Of a stretch of 64,000 nucleotides of DNA, positions 46,503-57,259 are shown piece by piece (the stretch's first letter is position 1; the number at the start of each line of letters is the position of its first letter). The notes beneath the pieces were generated by a model. That model did not search any database. It was not told where the DNA came from and saw nothing but the letters and a program-made list of their open reading frames with translations. The stretch spans positions 620,001-684,000 of the forward strand of contig CAVONV010000023.1 of assembly GCA_963697355.1 (NCBI GenBank), written 5' to 3'. This stretch comes from CAVONV01 sp963697355. GTDB taxonomy: Bacteria > Acidobacteriota > Vicinamibacteria > Marinacidobacterales > DATDRI01. The translations under genes and the position numbers were made by a program.

Positions 46503-46787
46503 CTAGCGCGTTGAGGACGCCAACTTGGAGAAGACGCCCAGTGACCGCAGAATCCCAATGAGCAGCGCTGCGCCGAGAACGGCGACGATCCAGGCCGCGG
46601 GCGCCCCGTGTGCCCGCACGCCCAGGGCATTGGCGACGTAGACGCCGAGAAACGACCCGGCGATGCCGACGATGATGTTGGCCACGATCCCCATCTGGCT
46701 GTTGGCCCTCATCAGGACGCTCGCCAGCCAACCGACGACGCCGCCGATGATGAGTGTGACTATCAAATTCGTGCTTGCTAAGTCCAT
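46503..46787 (-). CDS. GlsB/YeaQ/YmgE family (transglycosylase-associated) membrane protein
   Basis: The 94-residue protein has three hydrophobic segments with the glycine-rich pattern LIVTLIIGGVVGWLASVLMR and ANIIVGIAGSFLGVYVANAL. This is the family mark of small stress-induced membrane proteins. A strong AAGGAGG precedes the ATG at 46787. Function is unknown beyond an association with envelope and osmotic stress. Confidence 0.88.
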   Translation of the reverse strand: MDLASTNLIVTLIIGGVVGWLASVLMRANSQMGIVANIIVGIAGSFLGVYVANALGVRAHGAPAAWIVAVLGAALLIGILRSLGVFSKLASSTR

Positions 46788-47730
46788 GATTCCTCCTTGC
46801 ACCCACCCCAACCGTGTCGATGTTCGACTCAGTCGGCGGGTGGCCGCTGGTGGGCTAGTAAAGCAAGACCCGCGCCAACCGGCCTGGAGGTCCCACCCTC
46901 TCCTAAGTCCAGCAGCGTCGAGGGACCGAGGGTCCCCGCAGACACTTCGGGGAGCCCGTGGGAGCGGTCTCGGCATGCCCTTTTCTACAAACGACCGCCA
47001 TTGGGAAGCGCGGCTTCGCCTTCCTTCGTGCGTGGTCGATCGGGGGGGCGGTCAACGCCATCGACTTGGAGGCTGAAGGTGGCGGAGAGCGCTGGAATCT
47101 CAATCGCCAGCGCGCGGACCCGTGAGGCCCACCTTGTGAAGCGCAGCAGCCTCCGCCTCGACGCGGGAGCGAGGGAGGAACCGCCTCCACATCCACGTCC
47201 AACCCGCGGACGAAGGGACTGCCCCTGGCGCGTGCAGCAGATGTTCGTCTTTGCGCCCTGTGGGCGTCGTGGGGGCTGCCTTCGTCCCGAAGCCAGACGG
47301 CTGTTTGCCCTTGATCGTCCCCGGAACCCGCGAACGAGCGCTCTCTATCTGCTCCTTGACTCCCATTGCCAGACCGTCTAGGGCTTTTGGGGAAATCGAT
47401 TCGAACGCCGCTGCGGGTTCTGGAGAGGACTCTCCGATGGTGCCGACGCCAAGATTGTAGAGTCTACATGCGATCGCCCCATGAGGCTCCCTGTCCCGGG
47501 TGACGAAACGGCCGATCCGCTGCGTCCATCCCCGATCGGCTCCTGGCACGGCGCTTGCTGTACACATGGGCTCGTGTTCGTCCCCGCCGATCGTCCGCGG
47601 GGTTATCCTTAGATCGCAGTAGGCGTTCGATACCTTGTCTTTAGAAATGGAGATACGATGAGACTGGAATTGAAGTACTTCTTGTTTCCAGAGACCTTCA
47701 CATGCGAGCGCGGCGAATAGGGAGGGTCCG
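46788..47730. other. 940-base interval without a supported gene
   Basis: Open frames exist on both strands (for example minus strand 47567-47100) but none has a recognisable domain, a convincing ribosome site or protein-like composition. Parts are GC-rich and irregular, similar to the fragment mosaic further right. The last 30 bases hold GGGAGGG, the ribosome site of the VIT1 gene. Confidence 0.4.
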
Positions 47731-48424
47731 TTGAAACGACATCACGAGGTTCACCGAACTGGACGCACCGTGTGGCTGCGCGCCGCGGTGCTCGGGGCCG
47801 ACGACGCGATCGTATCGACCGCCAGCCTCATGATTGGTGTGGCGGCGTCGTCCGCTTCGAAGGAGGCCATTCTGGTCGCCGGCGTGGCGGGCCTTGTCGC
47901 CGGATCGATGTCGATGGCCGTGGGCGAGTACGTTTCGGTCAGCTCGCAGCGCGACTCGGAGAAGGCGGACATCGAGCGTGAAACTCGGGAGCTCGAGAGT
48001 CAACCACGGGCCGAGCTGAACGAGCTTGCGATGATCTACGTGGAGCGAGGTGTGGAAAGGGAGCTCGCGATGAAGGTGGCGCAGCAGATCAGCGCGCGAT
48101 CGGCTCGGCGCACACATGCGGGACGAACTCGGCATCAACCCGAAATTCCTCGCGCGCCCGATGCAAGCGGCGTGGATATCGGCCGCAAGCTTCGCGTCGT
48201 TCGCGGTGGTTCCGATTGCGGCTCTTCTCGCCGCGCCAGCCCCCTTACGCATTCCCACGATCGCAGCCGTGTCCCTCATGAGCCTGGCTGCCCTCGGCGC
48301 CTTTGGCGGGCATCTCGGTGGCGCGCCGCTCGGTCGTGCAGCATTACGGGTCACCTTCGGAGGGGGTCTGGCGATGGCGGTGACCGCCGCCATCGGGCGG
48401 CTTGTCGGTGTTTCAGTGGGCTGA
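47731..48424 (+). CDS. VIT1/CCC1-family iron/manganese transporter, one frameshift
   Basis: From a TTG start after GGAGGG the protein has the family opening AAVLGADDAIVSTASLMIGV and the charged turn MAVGEYVSVSSQRDSEKADI. Near 48110 the frame changes into RDELGINPKFLARPMQAAWI, followed by three more helices. The family moves Fe2+ or Mn2+ out of the cytoplasm. The whole length (~230 residues) is normal, so the shift may be an indel error. Confidence 0.85.
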
Positions 48425-48488
48425 AGTGAAGCCTGTGGTTCGACGGCGCGGAACTCCGTTACGCGCTCGCTCCCTGAATGAGTTTCGA

Positions 48489-49179
48489 CTACTTGTTCTT
48501 CTTTGAGGCGGAATCCGCCGGTTGCTCCTGCGCCGGCTTCGGCTGCCATCGCTCCTGCAACGCCGGCATATTCTTGCTGTGCGTTAGAATCACAATCTCG
48601 TCGCCTATGCGGAATGTCGTTTCTTCATCGGCAGGTGAAAACTTGCCATCACGGTAATAGCAGATGACCTTGGCACCGGCTGGCAATTTCAGATCCTTGG
48701 CCGCGACCGTATCTTCCTCTTTTGCAATCAAAGTGAAAAACCGTGCCTGGTCCTTGATGACAGCGGAAAGTTCGACGCTTTCGGCGCCGCCACCATGTCC
48801 TCCAGGTATCGGCTGATCGTGCGGGAGGGGATGATCGTGTCCTTTAGACCCAACTCACGGCAGATGCCTTCGAACTGCGGATCGCCGATGCTGGTCACGA
48901 CGCGATGGAAACCGAGAGAGCGGCCGACAGACTGGCGATAACGTTATCCTGGTCGCTGCTGGTAAGGCAAAATAGAAAGTCGGTCTGTTCGGGATTGACC
49001 TCTCGCAGGAGGTTCGGCTGGCTGCCATCGCCATGCAGGAAGCTGCAGTCCATCTCATCGGACAATTCATCGATCTTGGCATTGTCGGTCTCGATGATGA
49101 CGACTTCGTGACCCTTTTTGATGAGCGCTTTAGCGGTTTCGACGCTCACTTTCCCGGCTCCAACAAAAGCAGTTCTCAT
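48489..49179 (-). CDS. trkA: TrkA-type potassium uptake regulatory subunit, two frameshifts
   Basis: The N-terminal NAD-binding domain has RTAFVGAGKVSVETAKALIK and EVVIIETDNAKIDELSDEMD. After shifts near 48910 and 48790 the middle GFHRVVTSIGDPQFEGICRE and the TrkA_C domain GAKVICYYRDGKFSPADEET follow. The ATG at 49179 has GGAGGG upstream. It gates the TrkH channel encoded just upstream. Its 3' end is repeated at 62.3 kb and, shorter, at 55.1 kb. Confidence 0.82.
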
Positions 49180-50649
49180 GTTCCCTCCATTCTCCTTGCC
49201 AAACCACGTTCCCGGATACAACACCACCAACCACGCGATGATCTCAAGTCTTCCCATCAGCATGTCAACACACAAGATTCCCTTGAGCAGTGCGGGCAAC
49301 GTCGGCACTCGTCAGCCCCACGGAAAGCCCTACCGTGCCCGTTGCCGAAACCACTTCAAACAAGGAGTCGAGCGGGTTGTATCCCATTGCGACAAACGGC
49401 AGCCAGGACAGCGCGACGACGACGACGAACAGCACGATGAGCAGTAGGGCCGCGTGGAGCTCTTCGTTCTGCAGGCGGCGGCCTGCCAACCGGGGCTCGA
49501 TGACGGCGTGTTTCGGAAGGCAGGTCCGCAGGAGGATCAACCGAAACACGCTCGCTGCGATCAACAGCCGCAACAGCTTGAATCCGCCCGCGGTCGATCC
49601 GACGCCGCCGCCCACAAGCATCGAGAAGATCAGGACCAGCTTCGAGCCCGCATCGAGTTGCCACACACGGCATCGAGGAAAAACCCGCGGTGGTCTGCGC
49701 GGAAACGGCGAGCAAGGGCGCGTGATGGAGTACTTGTGGCCACGCCATGCCGGCGCTCAGCCGCATGGCGGCGCCCAGCACCAGCGATACGACCACAGAA
49801 GCAATGACGACGGCCAGGAGTTGCAGGAAGTCCACTGCAACGCGCCGCTTCTCCTTGAACATTCGGTGATAGAGCGTCAGCGGGATCGCACCGGCGAGGC
49901 AGAGCAACGTAATCCACACCTGCGCGGGCCAACCAAACGTCGCGAGGCTGCCGTCATTCGGGGCAAAGCCGCCGGTCGAGACCGCCGCGAATGTATACAG
50001 CACCGCGTCGGACAAACCCAACTCCCACCGACAAGGAACCGATGATGCCGAAGGCGGTCAAAACGCCATAGACGTTCAGGACTCGCCGCGCGTGTGCCCG
50101 CGTGCCACCGACCAAATCGTCGGCTTCGGCCTCGGTGACGGCGAGGCCTTTCGCCAGCAGACCCGGTTGCATTACGAGCGCCAGCGAGAGTACGACGATG
50201 CCCAGTCCTCCGTACCACTGCATCCAGGCGCGGGCAAAAAGAAACGTCGGCGGCGCGCCGACCAGCGTCGCCTTCGTGCTCAGACCCGTGGTCGTCACGC
50301 CGGAGATGGCTTCAAAGAAGGCATCCAGAAAACCCAACCCCGAGCCCATCATCGGATAGGACATCACGAGCGGCGTGAAGAGAAACATCAGCGCGACCAA
50401 CACCATGCCTTCATTGGCCTGCACACTCGAAGGAGCCCGCAGCCGGGCCAAGCCGGCCCCAAAGGCTACGAGCCCGCCGATCACAATGCCATACCGCAGG
50501 CTGATGGGCGTGTCGCCAAAGATCACCGACATCACCAACGGTACCAGCGTCAGCGCGGCGAGCACGAGGCACAGTTGACCGAAATACTTAAAGACCACAC
50601 GAACCCGGACAGCGTACCTGAGTTCGGTTGCCTGTTTAGGCACAAACAA
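49180..50649 (-). CDS. trkH: TrkH-type potassium channel subunit, about three frameshifts
   Basis: Pore-loop segments are visible in order: FFEAISGVTTTGLSTKATL, YTFAAVSTGGFAPNDGS, AVSAQTTAGFSSM and VSATGTVGLSVGLT. Membrane helices are typical (FLFTPLVMSYPMMGSGLGFL). Frame changes fall near 50030, 49670 and 49300. The start is a TTG or GTG at 50649/50643. The last frame runs without a stop into the TrkA start (WFGKENGGNMRTAF), so the two may be translationally coupled or, less likely, fused. Confidence 0.82.
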
Positions 50650-50745
50650 ATCCTGTCTTCTTTCCGTCCGGGAGGTAAGTGATCATTCCATCAACTCCCC
50701 AAAACAGAAAGGTTCGAGGTCATCCCCCACAGTTTATCCTCCGCT

Positions 50746-52213
50746 CTACACCGCCTCGCGTAGCCGTACGAAGTCGATGAAGCCGCGCTCGACATCGGTT
50801 CGGATGAGCTTCACGCGGACCCGATCACCGACATCGAGATCCTCGAATCCGTGCACCACCTTCCCTTCGACCGGCGGCTTGAAGATACGAACCCACGTCC
50901 CTTTGTCTGACGCGCCGGTCACGATGGCGTCGAAGCGCTCGCCGATCCGCGATCCCAGGAGCAGTGCGGCCGCAGACTTCCGCACCTGCCGCTCCACCTT
51001 TGCTGCGTTGTCCTCCTGCTCGGTGCAGTGTCGGCCAGCGCGTTCAGCTCGTCGATCGCTGTACGGCGCCGGCCGCCCGGCGATCGCCGCCTTCAGCAGG
51101 CGCTGCGTGACGAGATCCGGAAAACGCCGGTTCGGCGCGGTGGAGTGCGTGTAGTCCCTCACGGCGAGCCCGAAATGTCCGTCCGCTGTCTGGCCAGGAA
51201 GCTCGACCACGTACTCGCCCGAGCCCAGGAGCTTGACCACGGAGAGTGAGAGATCGGGAAACCGCGCCGGATCTGCCTGGCGACGCTTCGTCAGGAACTC
51301 TTCGAGCGCGCGGGCGCTCGGCGACGGCGGCAGCCGTTCGCCCAGATCCGCGGCCAGCTCGCACGATCCGCTCCCAGCGATCGGGCGAGCGCAGGACCCG
51401 GCGCAGCGAGGGGAAGCCCTTCCGTTCGAGGTAGCTCGCGGTCACACCGTTCGCCGCGATCATGAAGTCCTCGATCAGCTCCTTGGCCCGATTCTTCTCG
51501 TCGGGTCGCAGATCGGCCAGCGCGTCGCCGTCGAACACCGCCCGGGCCTCGAGCGTCTCGAGGCTCAGCGCGCCGTGCTGGTGCCGCAGCCGCCTTCATC
51601 GCCTGGGCGACCCGGTCTTGGATGCGGAGCTGCTCGTCGAGCCCCGGCACCGCCGAGAGCCGCGCGGGGCGGGCGCCGTGCCGTCGAGCCAGGCGGCGAC
51701 GCCGTTGTAGGCGAGCTTCGCGCGATTCAGGACGACCGCGCGATAGACGTCGGACTCCGCGACCGTACCGTCGGCACCGACCGCCATCTCGATGACGATC
51801 GCCAGGCGCTCCTGGCCCTCGCCGAGCGACGTGAGGTCGGTCGAGAGCTTCTCAGGAAGCATCGGGAAGATCTCGGCGGCGGTATATACGGACGTCGTGT
51901 TGGTCCGCGCGTGACCGTCGATCGCGGAGCCTTTCTTGACGGCGGCGTCGACATCGGCGACGGCGACGAGAATCGTAACCACGCCGCCCCCCTGCGGCTC
52001 CGCGACGGTTAGCTGGTCGAGGTCGCGGGAATCGTCGTTGTCGATCGAGGACCAGAGCAGGTCGCGGAGGTCGCGGATGGCAGGGCTCGTCGCAACAACG
52101 GCTTCCACCATGGCATCCGTCTCCGCCAAAACTGCGGGAGAGAAGTCCGGCAACAGGCCGTGCTCGATCATCGCTCGTCGTGCGATGCCCCTGAGCTCGT
52201 TTCGGCTCGGCAT
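50746..52213 (-). pseudogene. RNB-domain exoribonuclease (RNase II/R family), several frameshifts
   Basis: The N-terminal part has DLLWSSIDNDDSRDLDQLTV, the RNB catalytic Asp cluster, and SVYTAAEIFPMLPEKLSTDL. The middle includes DFMIAANGVTASYLERKGFP. The C-terminal part has RDYTHSTAPNRRFPDLVTQR and an S1-like tail (GERFDAIVTGASDKGTWVRI). At least three frame changes lie between 51650 and 51040. It would degrade RNA 3' to 5'. Length (~490 residues) is that of short RNB proteins without N-terminal cold-shock domains. Confidence 0.8.
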
Positions 52214-52334
52214 AGGTGGATCCCATTATCTCGATTGCGGACGAGCCCATACCATCCGGTCGTCGAATGGCAAGACCATCCGACCGGATAACGTCGATCC
52301 TGCAACCGATTTACGCAGTAGCACCACTTTCCAG

Positions 52335-52910
52335 TCAAGGCCCCCAGCGTTGAGGCCAAACCGTAACGGTGGAGTTCCAAATATTGTTCGAGTGGCTGTT
52401 CGGATCCTTCGAGGGCTCGGATATTTGTACCCGCTTCTCGATCGAGTCCGTATCGCCCTCTCGGGTGACCACCGATAGGCGCACCACACGTTCGAAGGCG
52501 CGAAACGCGAAGCAAGTCATGTCGCCACTCCAGTCGTAGGTGATCTTCGGAGTCTCGGTGACGATCGTCCGATCGGGATAGTCTGACCGAGCATAGCCTT
52601 CGAAAAACCAGCGATACTCGACGATATCTCCAGCGGAACAGGAGGCGTCGAAGTGATAGTAACAGGGAACGCCCTGTTCGTCCATGGCAATCCTGTTCCA
52701 ATCGAAACACGCTTTTGCCGCCTGGTAGACGACGACCCCTATCGTCACCGAATCGCGCCTTCCCTCCGAGTCCTCGACGGTCAAAATCACATCGTAGTTT
52801 CCAGAGTCGGTATACTGCGGATGGATGACCTCCCCGGTTTTTTGCCGTTCATCACCTAATCCCACATGTAACCAACGATCTCACCCCCGCTCGTCGAGCA
52901 TGACCCGGCT
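52335..52910 (-). pseudogene. PKD-domain protein fragment
   Basis: Two PKD-like beta domains are visible: SGGEIVGYMWD, then after a one-base shift GDERQKTGEVIHPQYTDSGN and YDVILTVEDSEGRRDSV; and HFDASCSAGDIVEYRWFFEG. The signal peptide and any upstream domains are missing; sequence beyond 52910 is unrelated. PKD domains are found on exported proteins. Confidence 0.65.
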
Positions 52911-52947
52911 CCTCGACGCGATCCGCGAGGAGGGACTGGCCGAGGCG

Positions 52948-53157
52948 CTACTTCTTCTTCCCGCTGAGCAGCAGTCCCGCGCCCACGACCACCAACCCCA
53001 CCCCGGCCCACACCGGCACGTTGACTTGATTCTTCTCGGTGACGGAGATCTCCAGGGGACCTAACTTGGCCTCGTGGCGGTCTTGGGTGTAGCTGAATCC
53101 TCCGTAGACAAGGGCCAGGACCCCGGCCGCTAGAAGCACGATTGCGATCATCCGCAT
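52948..53157 (-). CDS. DUF3185-family small membrane protein
   Basis: The 69-residue protein has two membrane helices (IAIVLLAAGVLALVYGGFSY, WAGVGLVVVGAGLLLSG) separated by the family's HEAKLGPLEISVTEKNQVNV linker. GGAGG precedes the ATG at 53157. Function unknown; the family is common in stress-related islands. About 25 bases of its 3' end recur at 61350-61375. Confidence 0.85.
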   Translation of the reverse strand: MRMIAIVLLAAGVLALVYGGFSYTQDRHEAKLGPLEISVTEKNQVNVPVWAGVGLVVVGAGLLLSGKKK

Positions 53158-53297
53158 GTCAAACCTCCTTCTTCCAGGCGCCGAGAGAGCTCGCGTCTTC
53201 CGGCACAGAAGCCTATAAGAACCGCCTGGCTCGGGCGCTGGCCGCGAGAGCACGCGCACCTCGAAACCGGCCTCGCACAGCATGAGCGGGACGAGGC

Positions 53298-53501
53298 CTA
53301 GTCGTCGATGACAAAGGTGACCATCATGTTGACCTGATACTCCGTGATCGCACCTTTGGTTACCCGCACCTGCTGCTCCTTGATCCACGCGCTGCAAACG
53401 TTGCGGAGCGTCTTGTTCGCCCTTTCAATTCCCTGCGTGATTGCTTCCTCAAAACTCTTGGTCGAGGTCGCGCTGATCTCAGAAACTTTGGCTACGGACA
53501 T
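53298..53501 (-). CDS. Dodecin
   Basis: The 67-residue protein is a typical dodecin: MSVAKVSEISATSTKSFEEA, IERANKTLRNVCSAWIKEQQ and the ending NMMVTFVIDD. Dodecins form hollow 12-mers that store flavin or CoA. A strong AAGGAGGAA precedes the ATG at 53501. A paralogue with ~73% identity is at 57.6-57.8 kb. Confidence 0.92.
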   Translation of the reverse strand: MSVAKVSEISATSTKSFEEAITQGIERANKTLRNVCSAWIKEQQVRVTKGAITEYQVNMMVTFVIDD

Positions 53502-53635
53502 TTTCTTCCTCCTTGTCGTTCCTCCAAAATCTTGGGGGCGACTCCGTTTCATTTTGACGTGGTACTATGTGACGAGGCCATCGCTCGACCTCTATTCCCT
53601 GATTCAGTGTATCCGGACATGCTGAGCGCCCAGCG

Positions 53636-53667
53636 GGCGTTTCTCGAAAGAAGCCCCGAGAAACGCC
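53636..53667. terminator. Perfect 11-bp hairpin
   Basis: GGCGTTTCTCG (53636-53646) and CGAGAAACGCC (53657-53667) pair perfectly around a 10-base loop. It lies between the dodecin gene and the M48 remnant. There is no T-run, so it may be a processed-RNA stem or a mobile-element end instead of a terminator. Confidence 0.35.
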
Positions 53668-53724
53668 AGTATCGCACCACTCCTCGTCGTCGAAATCCAA
53701 AGCATCCTTGGTGTTTACCTCACT

Positions 53725-54180
53725 CGGTAGGTCGCATCACCGTTGACGCGCAGCAACCGCACCCTGTGCGAGAAGATCCGCGCCAGGGATTCGTAGTCAC
53801 GGCGGGCAGGCGACATAGAGGGAGTAGACGACGTGGTCATCGGACAGACCGTGAATACCGTCACTCATTCGTTCTCCCCCATCACCGGCGAGTGGCCGGA
53901 GAGCACCACCCAGAGGCCGACGCACGTCGATCTGCTCGCGCCGTGCTGAGAAGAGCCGTTTTCGGCCTTCAGGTACGAGCTCGAGCGGATGATCCGGCGG
54001 ACGAGGTCGTCGTCAGCTTCCCCCAGCCGCCCGCGCTGGCGTTCGTCTCACTTTCGGCTGCGTAGTTGAACGTGTGGAGCATGGCCCGCTGGCCGTTGCC
54101 CTTGTCCACGCTCGCGACGATGGCCGGAAAGAGGGGGGTGGGAGTCGAAACGAGAACCGGTAGCCGGCCACCCCCCGATG
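53725..54180 (-). pseudogene. Decayed copy of the C-terminal domain of the M48 protease
   Basis: Read on the minus strand in shifting frames, the peptides follow the protein at 55.5-57.0 kb in order: VDKGNGQRAML (parent VDTGNGQQAML), DDDLVRRIIRSSSYLKAENG (parent DDLVRQLIRSNSYLTAENG), VVLSGHSPVMGENE (parent VVLSGRSPVTGQEE), LSDDHVVYSLYV and YESLARIFSH (parent YDSMAQTFAH). It has several frameshifts and stops, lacks the protease domain and is in inverted orientation. Confidence 0.75.
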
Positions 54181-54193
54181 CAAGTGAGTGCGA

Positions 54194-54346
54194 TCAGAAT
54201 GCCCTCCTCCGACCGGAAAGCAGATTGAACAACACCACTATGACGGCCAGAACCAGCAGGAGATGGATCAACCCCCCGAAGCTGGTGGAACTGACCATCC
54301 CCAGCAACCACAAAGCCGCGAGAACCATAACAATCGTCCAGAGCAT
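54194..54346 (-). CDS. lmo0937-family small membrane protein (50 aa)
   Basis: MLWTIVMVLAALWLLGMVSS followed by GGLIHLLLVLAVIVVLFNLL is the family's two-helix pattern. AAGGAGG precedes the ATG at 54346. Function is unknown; it occurs with other small stress proteins such as those nearby. Confidence 0.85.
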   Translation of the reverse strand: MLWTIVMVLAALWLLGMVSSTSFGGLIHLLLVLAVIVVLFNLLSGRRRAF

Positions 54347-54671
54347 AATGCCTCCTTGGCTGTCGTCGGCTGCAGGCGTGCGAGCCGACGTCTCAATGAA
54401 GGAGCAAGAGCCGTGCCAGCAGCCCAATTGGGGTGGAACCCGGCAGATGCGTAGTTTGTCACGTGGGCGGAAGGAGGGTAACGGCCGCTCCGACGTATTT
54501 TCTACAATCTGCTATGAGGATGGTGATGCCCAAGGGCATGGATCGTCGATGACCATCACAAAGGACCGAGCCGATGACGTGCTTCCAGCCCTGTGCGGAT
54601 TGGCGGGCGCGCCGCGGCGGCGGTCTTCCCTGATGGCGATCTCCGCGGGGCAGCCCGGCCTCGCGAGTCTG
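54347..54671. other. Interval without a recognised gene
   Basis: No supported gene. A weak open frame on the plus strand has no domain or ribosome site. It separates the lmo0937-type gene from the fragment cluster at 54.7-55.2 kb. Confidence 0.35.
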
Positions 54672-54790
54672 TCACTTGTAGCTGATCGTCGATGTGACGG
54701 CCTGAACCACCGTGTCCCGAAAGTTGAATGTCTCGAGAGCGCGAGTCCTTTTGTCTGGTGCCTTCTCTGCGAGCTTCTTCACCCTGCCCC
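54672..54790 (-). pseudogene. Unassigned C-terminal gene fragment
   Basis: The frame encodes KKLAEKAPDKRTRALETFNF then RDTVVQAVTSTISYK and a stop, which reads like the real end of a protein. There is no start or upstream continuation. I cannot name the family. Confidence 0.3.
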
Positions 54791-54810
54791 GCTCGGGACC
54801 CCTGGGACCA

Positions 54811-55001
54811 TGACGCGACCGTCTTGGAAGGCGTTCGAGTTCTCCAACACCGAGAACAAGCTCATCCTCAATGTGGACAAGAAGAAGCTGGAGACCGCTC
54901 CCGGGTTTGACAAGGACGCCAAGTGGCCGGACTTTGCGGATAGGACCTGGGGTGACACTATTCACAAGTACTACGGCTACGAGCCCTACTGGAAAAATTA
55001 G
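54811..55001 (+). pseudogene. C-terminal half of a PRC-barrel domain protein
   Basis: ENKLILNVDKKKLETAPGFD and WPDFADRTWGDTIHKYYGYE with the terminal PYWKN match the end of PRC-barrel stress proteins (pattern LkeAPgfdkdnWPdf..WgrsIHdYYGv.PYW). The N-terminal barrel half and a start are missing. Confidence 0.65.
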
Positions 55002-55137
55002 GATAGACGATTGGGGCGCTCGCCGATTCCGGTGCCCGTGGATTGGCGAGCACTCCGCCGCCTTCCCTGTTTCTGTTAGGAAGAATTGGAATGGTCCCCC
55101 AACTATTCCACCGAGTTATGCCCATCGGCTCTCGATT

Positions 55138-55186
55138 CTAGTTTCGACTACTTGTTCTTCCTTGAGGTCGAATCCGCGGGAGGGCC
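55138..55186 (-). repeat. Short copy of the trkA 3' end
   Basis: About 45 bases around TTTCGACTACTTGTTCTTC match 48484-48530, the stop and last codons of trkA, with few differences. A longer copy is at 62.3 kb. No other part of trkA is here. Confidence 0.6.
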
Positions 55187-55457
55187 GTGCTCGCGGTCCG
55201 TGGAGAGGCGGATTGTAGATTGTTCCTCTGTGCCGCCTCCGGGGCCCGAACGTCTGGTGCGCCGAGAAGCCTCGCATCCAGTGGACACGTCTCGAGAAGA
55301 GTCGCTGTGGATCCGGGGGCGATGGATGGCACGGAGGTTGCTCTCTTGAGGAGCAAGGAAAGTCGAGCTCGGCAGAGCGGCATCCGTGTGAGCGTCAGGC
55401 TCACCCGGGAGACGAGTCTATGAGCCACCGGGCCACCATCCAGAAGGAGACAGAAAG
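55187..55457. other. Leader region of the M48 protease gene
   Basis: No gene recognised. A small stem GTGAGC/GCTCAC lies near 55388-55404, and AGAAGGAGACAG before 55458 is the ribosome site of the next gene. Confidence 0.35.
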
Positions 55458-57009
55458 ATGAAGAGAATAAAGAGAAGAATTCAAGCGCCGTCAGCCCTGC
55501 TGGCGATCGCTCTCGTACTTTGTGCGCCTCTCGCGGCTCGTGCGGCGACCAGCCACGCGACGCCCGGCTTCAACCTATTCAGCGTGGAGCAGGACATCGA
55601 GATCGGACGTCAATCCGCAGCGGAAGCCGAGCGGCAGCTTCCGTTGCTGAACGATCGAAACGCGGACCGCTACCTCAACGAGATCATCCGGAAGCTGGCG
55701 GCGCAGGCTCCGGGCGCGCGCTATCCCTACGCGATCAAGGCGGTGAACGCCTCCGAGATCAACGCCTTCTCGCTCCCCGGCGGGCCGATGTACGTAAACC
55801 GCGGCCTGTTCGAGGCGGCGCGAAGCGAAGCGGAGCTGGCCGGCGTGCTGGCCCACGAGATGTCCCACGTGGCCCTGCGCCATGGAACGCACCAAGCTTC
55901 GAAGGCCTATCTCAGCCAGGCCGGTCTCGGGATACTGGGTGGGCTTTTGGGGAAGCAACGGCGGCAACACGACCGAGATCGTGAACGCGATCGGAGGCGT
56001 GGGGTTGAACACGGTCTTCCTCAAGTTCAGCCGCGACGACGAATACCAGGCCGACGAGCTGGGAGCGGAGATCATGGCCTCTGCCGGATACGACCCTCGG
56101 GCCATGGCCAACTTCTTCGAGCTCCTCCGCAGCGAGCAGGGCCGTGATCCCGGCAAGCTGGAGCGGTTCTTCAGCGGCCATCCCCCGTCTGCCGATCGGG
56201 AAGCGCGCATCCGGGATCAGGCCGAGAGCCTGCAGGTGGTGCGGTCGAACGATGTGGGCGGTTTCGACCGCGTGAGGGCCGATCTGCGCAGACTCTCTCC
56301 CGCTCCCTCGCAGCTTGCCCAGCGGTCGGACGAGCCACAGAATCAGGACAGCCGCAACCCGAGTACCGGTCAATTCGAGGTGCGGGTGGCTGAGCCGTCC
56401 TCGCGGTTCCAGAGGTTCCAGCAGCCTAACGGTTTGTTCACGATCGACCACCCTGACAACTGGAGGGCCTACGCGGCCGACTCTGGATACGCCGTTTCGA
56501 TGGCGCCCGACGGGGGCGTCGTCGACACGGGCAACGGCCAACAGGCCATGCTCTACGGGGTCATCGTCAATCACTACGCACCCTTTGAGGGAGAGACGGA
56601 CCGCCAGCGAGCGAGTCGAGAGCTCCACTACGCACCCTTCGAGGACACCGACCGGTGGCTCGGAAGCCTGTCGGACGCCACCGACGACCTCGTCCGTCAA
56701 CTCATCCGCTCGAACTCGTACCTGACCGCCGAGAACGGCTCAGCACGGCAAGAGCAGATCGACGGAGCGTCGTCCTTCTCGGTGGTGCTCTCCGGCCGCT
56801 CGCCCGTCACGGGGCAGGAGGAGAGGGTGACGGTCGTGACCCGGGGCCTGTCCGATGGTGACGTGATCTACGCCCTCTGCATCGTGCCCGGCAAAGGCTA
56901 CGACTCGATGGCGCAGACCTTCGCGCACATGCTGCGGACGCTGAAGGTCAGCGACGGCGCGGTCCACCGCCCAACCGAGACCCGTACGAGCTCGGACTCG
57001 CGGCGGTAG
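55458..57009 (+). CDS. Periplasmic M48-family metalloprotease (BepA-like), one frameshift
   Basis: A signal peptide (LLAIALVLCAPLAARA) precedes the zinc protease domain with SLPGGPMYVNRGLFEAARSE and HEMSH (H133, E134, H137). Near 55945 the frame changes and EYQADELGAEIMASAGYDP, the third-ligand region, follows. The C-terminal ~200 residues (FTIDHPDNWRAYAADSGYAV, VVLSGRSPVTGQEERVTVVT) form a separate beta-rich domain in place of the TPRs of BepA. It is expected to degrade misfolded outer-membrane proteins. A decayed copy of its C-terminal domain lies inverted at 53.7-54.2 kb. Confidence 0.85.
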
Positions 57010-57259
57010 GTAGGAGAGCGGGAATTGCGGACGTTCAAAGGAGCACCGCCGTGTCAGGCCAGGGTCGGCGGCGATAGGAATCGCGATCGCCGTCGGGCTC
57101 GGCTAATGATCTCTGGCACGAGCTCCGGGTAGCTTACCCGAGGACGAGGACCCTGCGCGGGGGCCTGCGTCGTCATGGGAGTACGCGCGCTCGGTGACGG
57201 TGGCCTACGGTTGTCGCGCTCTTCCGGGTAGATGCGATTCACGCGCCGGACGGCATCCG
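57010..57259. other. Interval with a low-complexity open frame, no gene assigned
   Basis: The minus strand can encode SAATRSVVTDAVRRVNRIYP and a proline/arginine-rich tail down to 57054, which might be a gene end, but I recognise nothing and see no start. I leave it unassigned. Confidence 0.3.

Noticed and set aside
46797..47567. Several open frames between the GlsB and VIT1 genes
   Set aside because: No domain, poor protein-like composition and no ribosome site on either strand.
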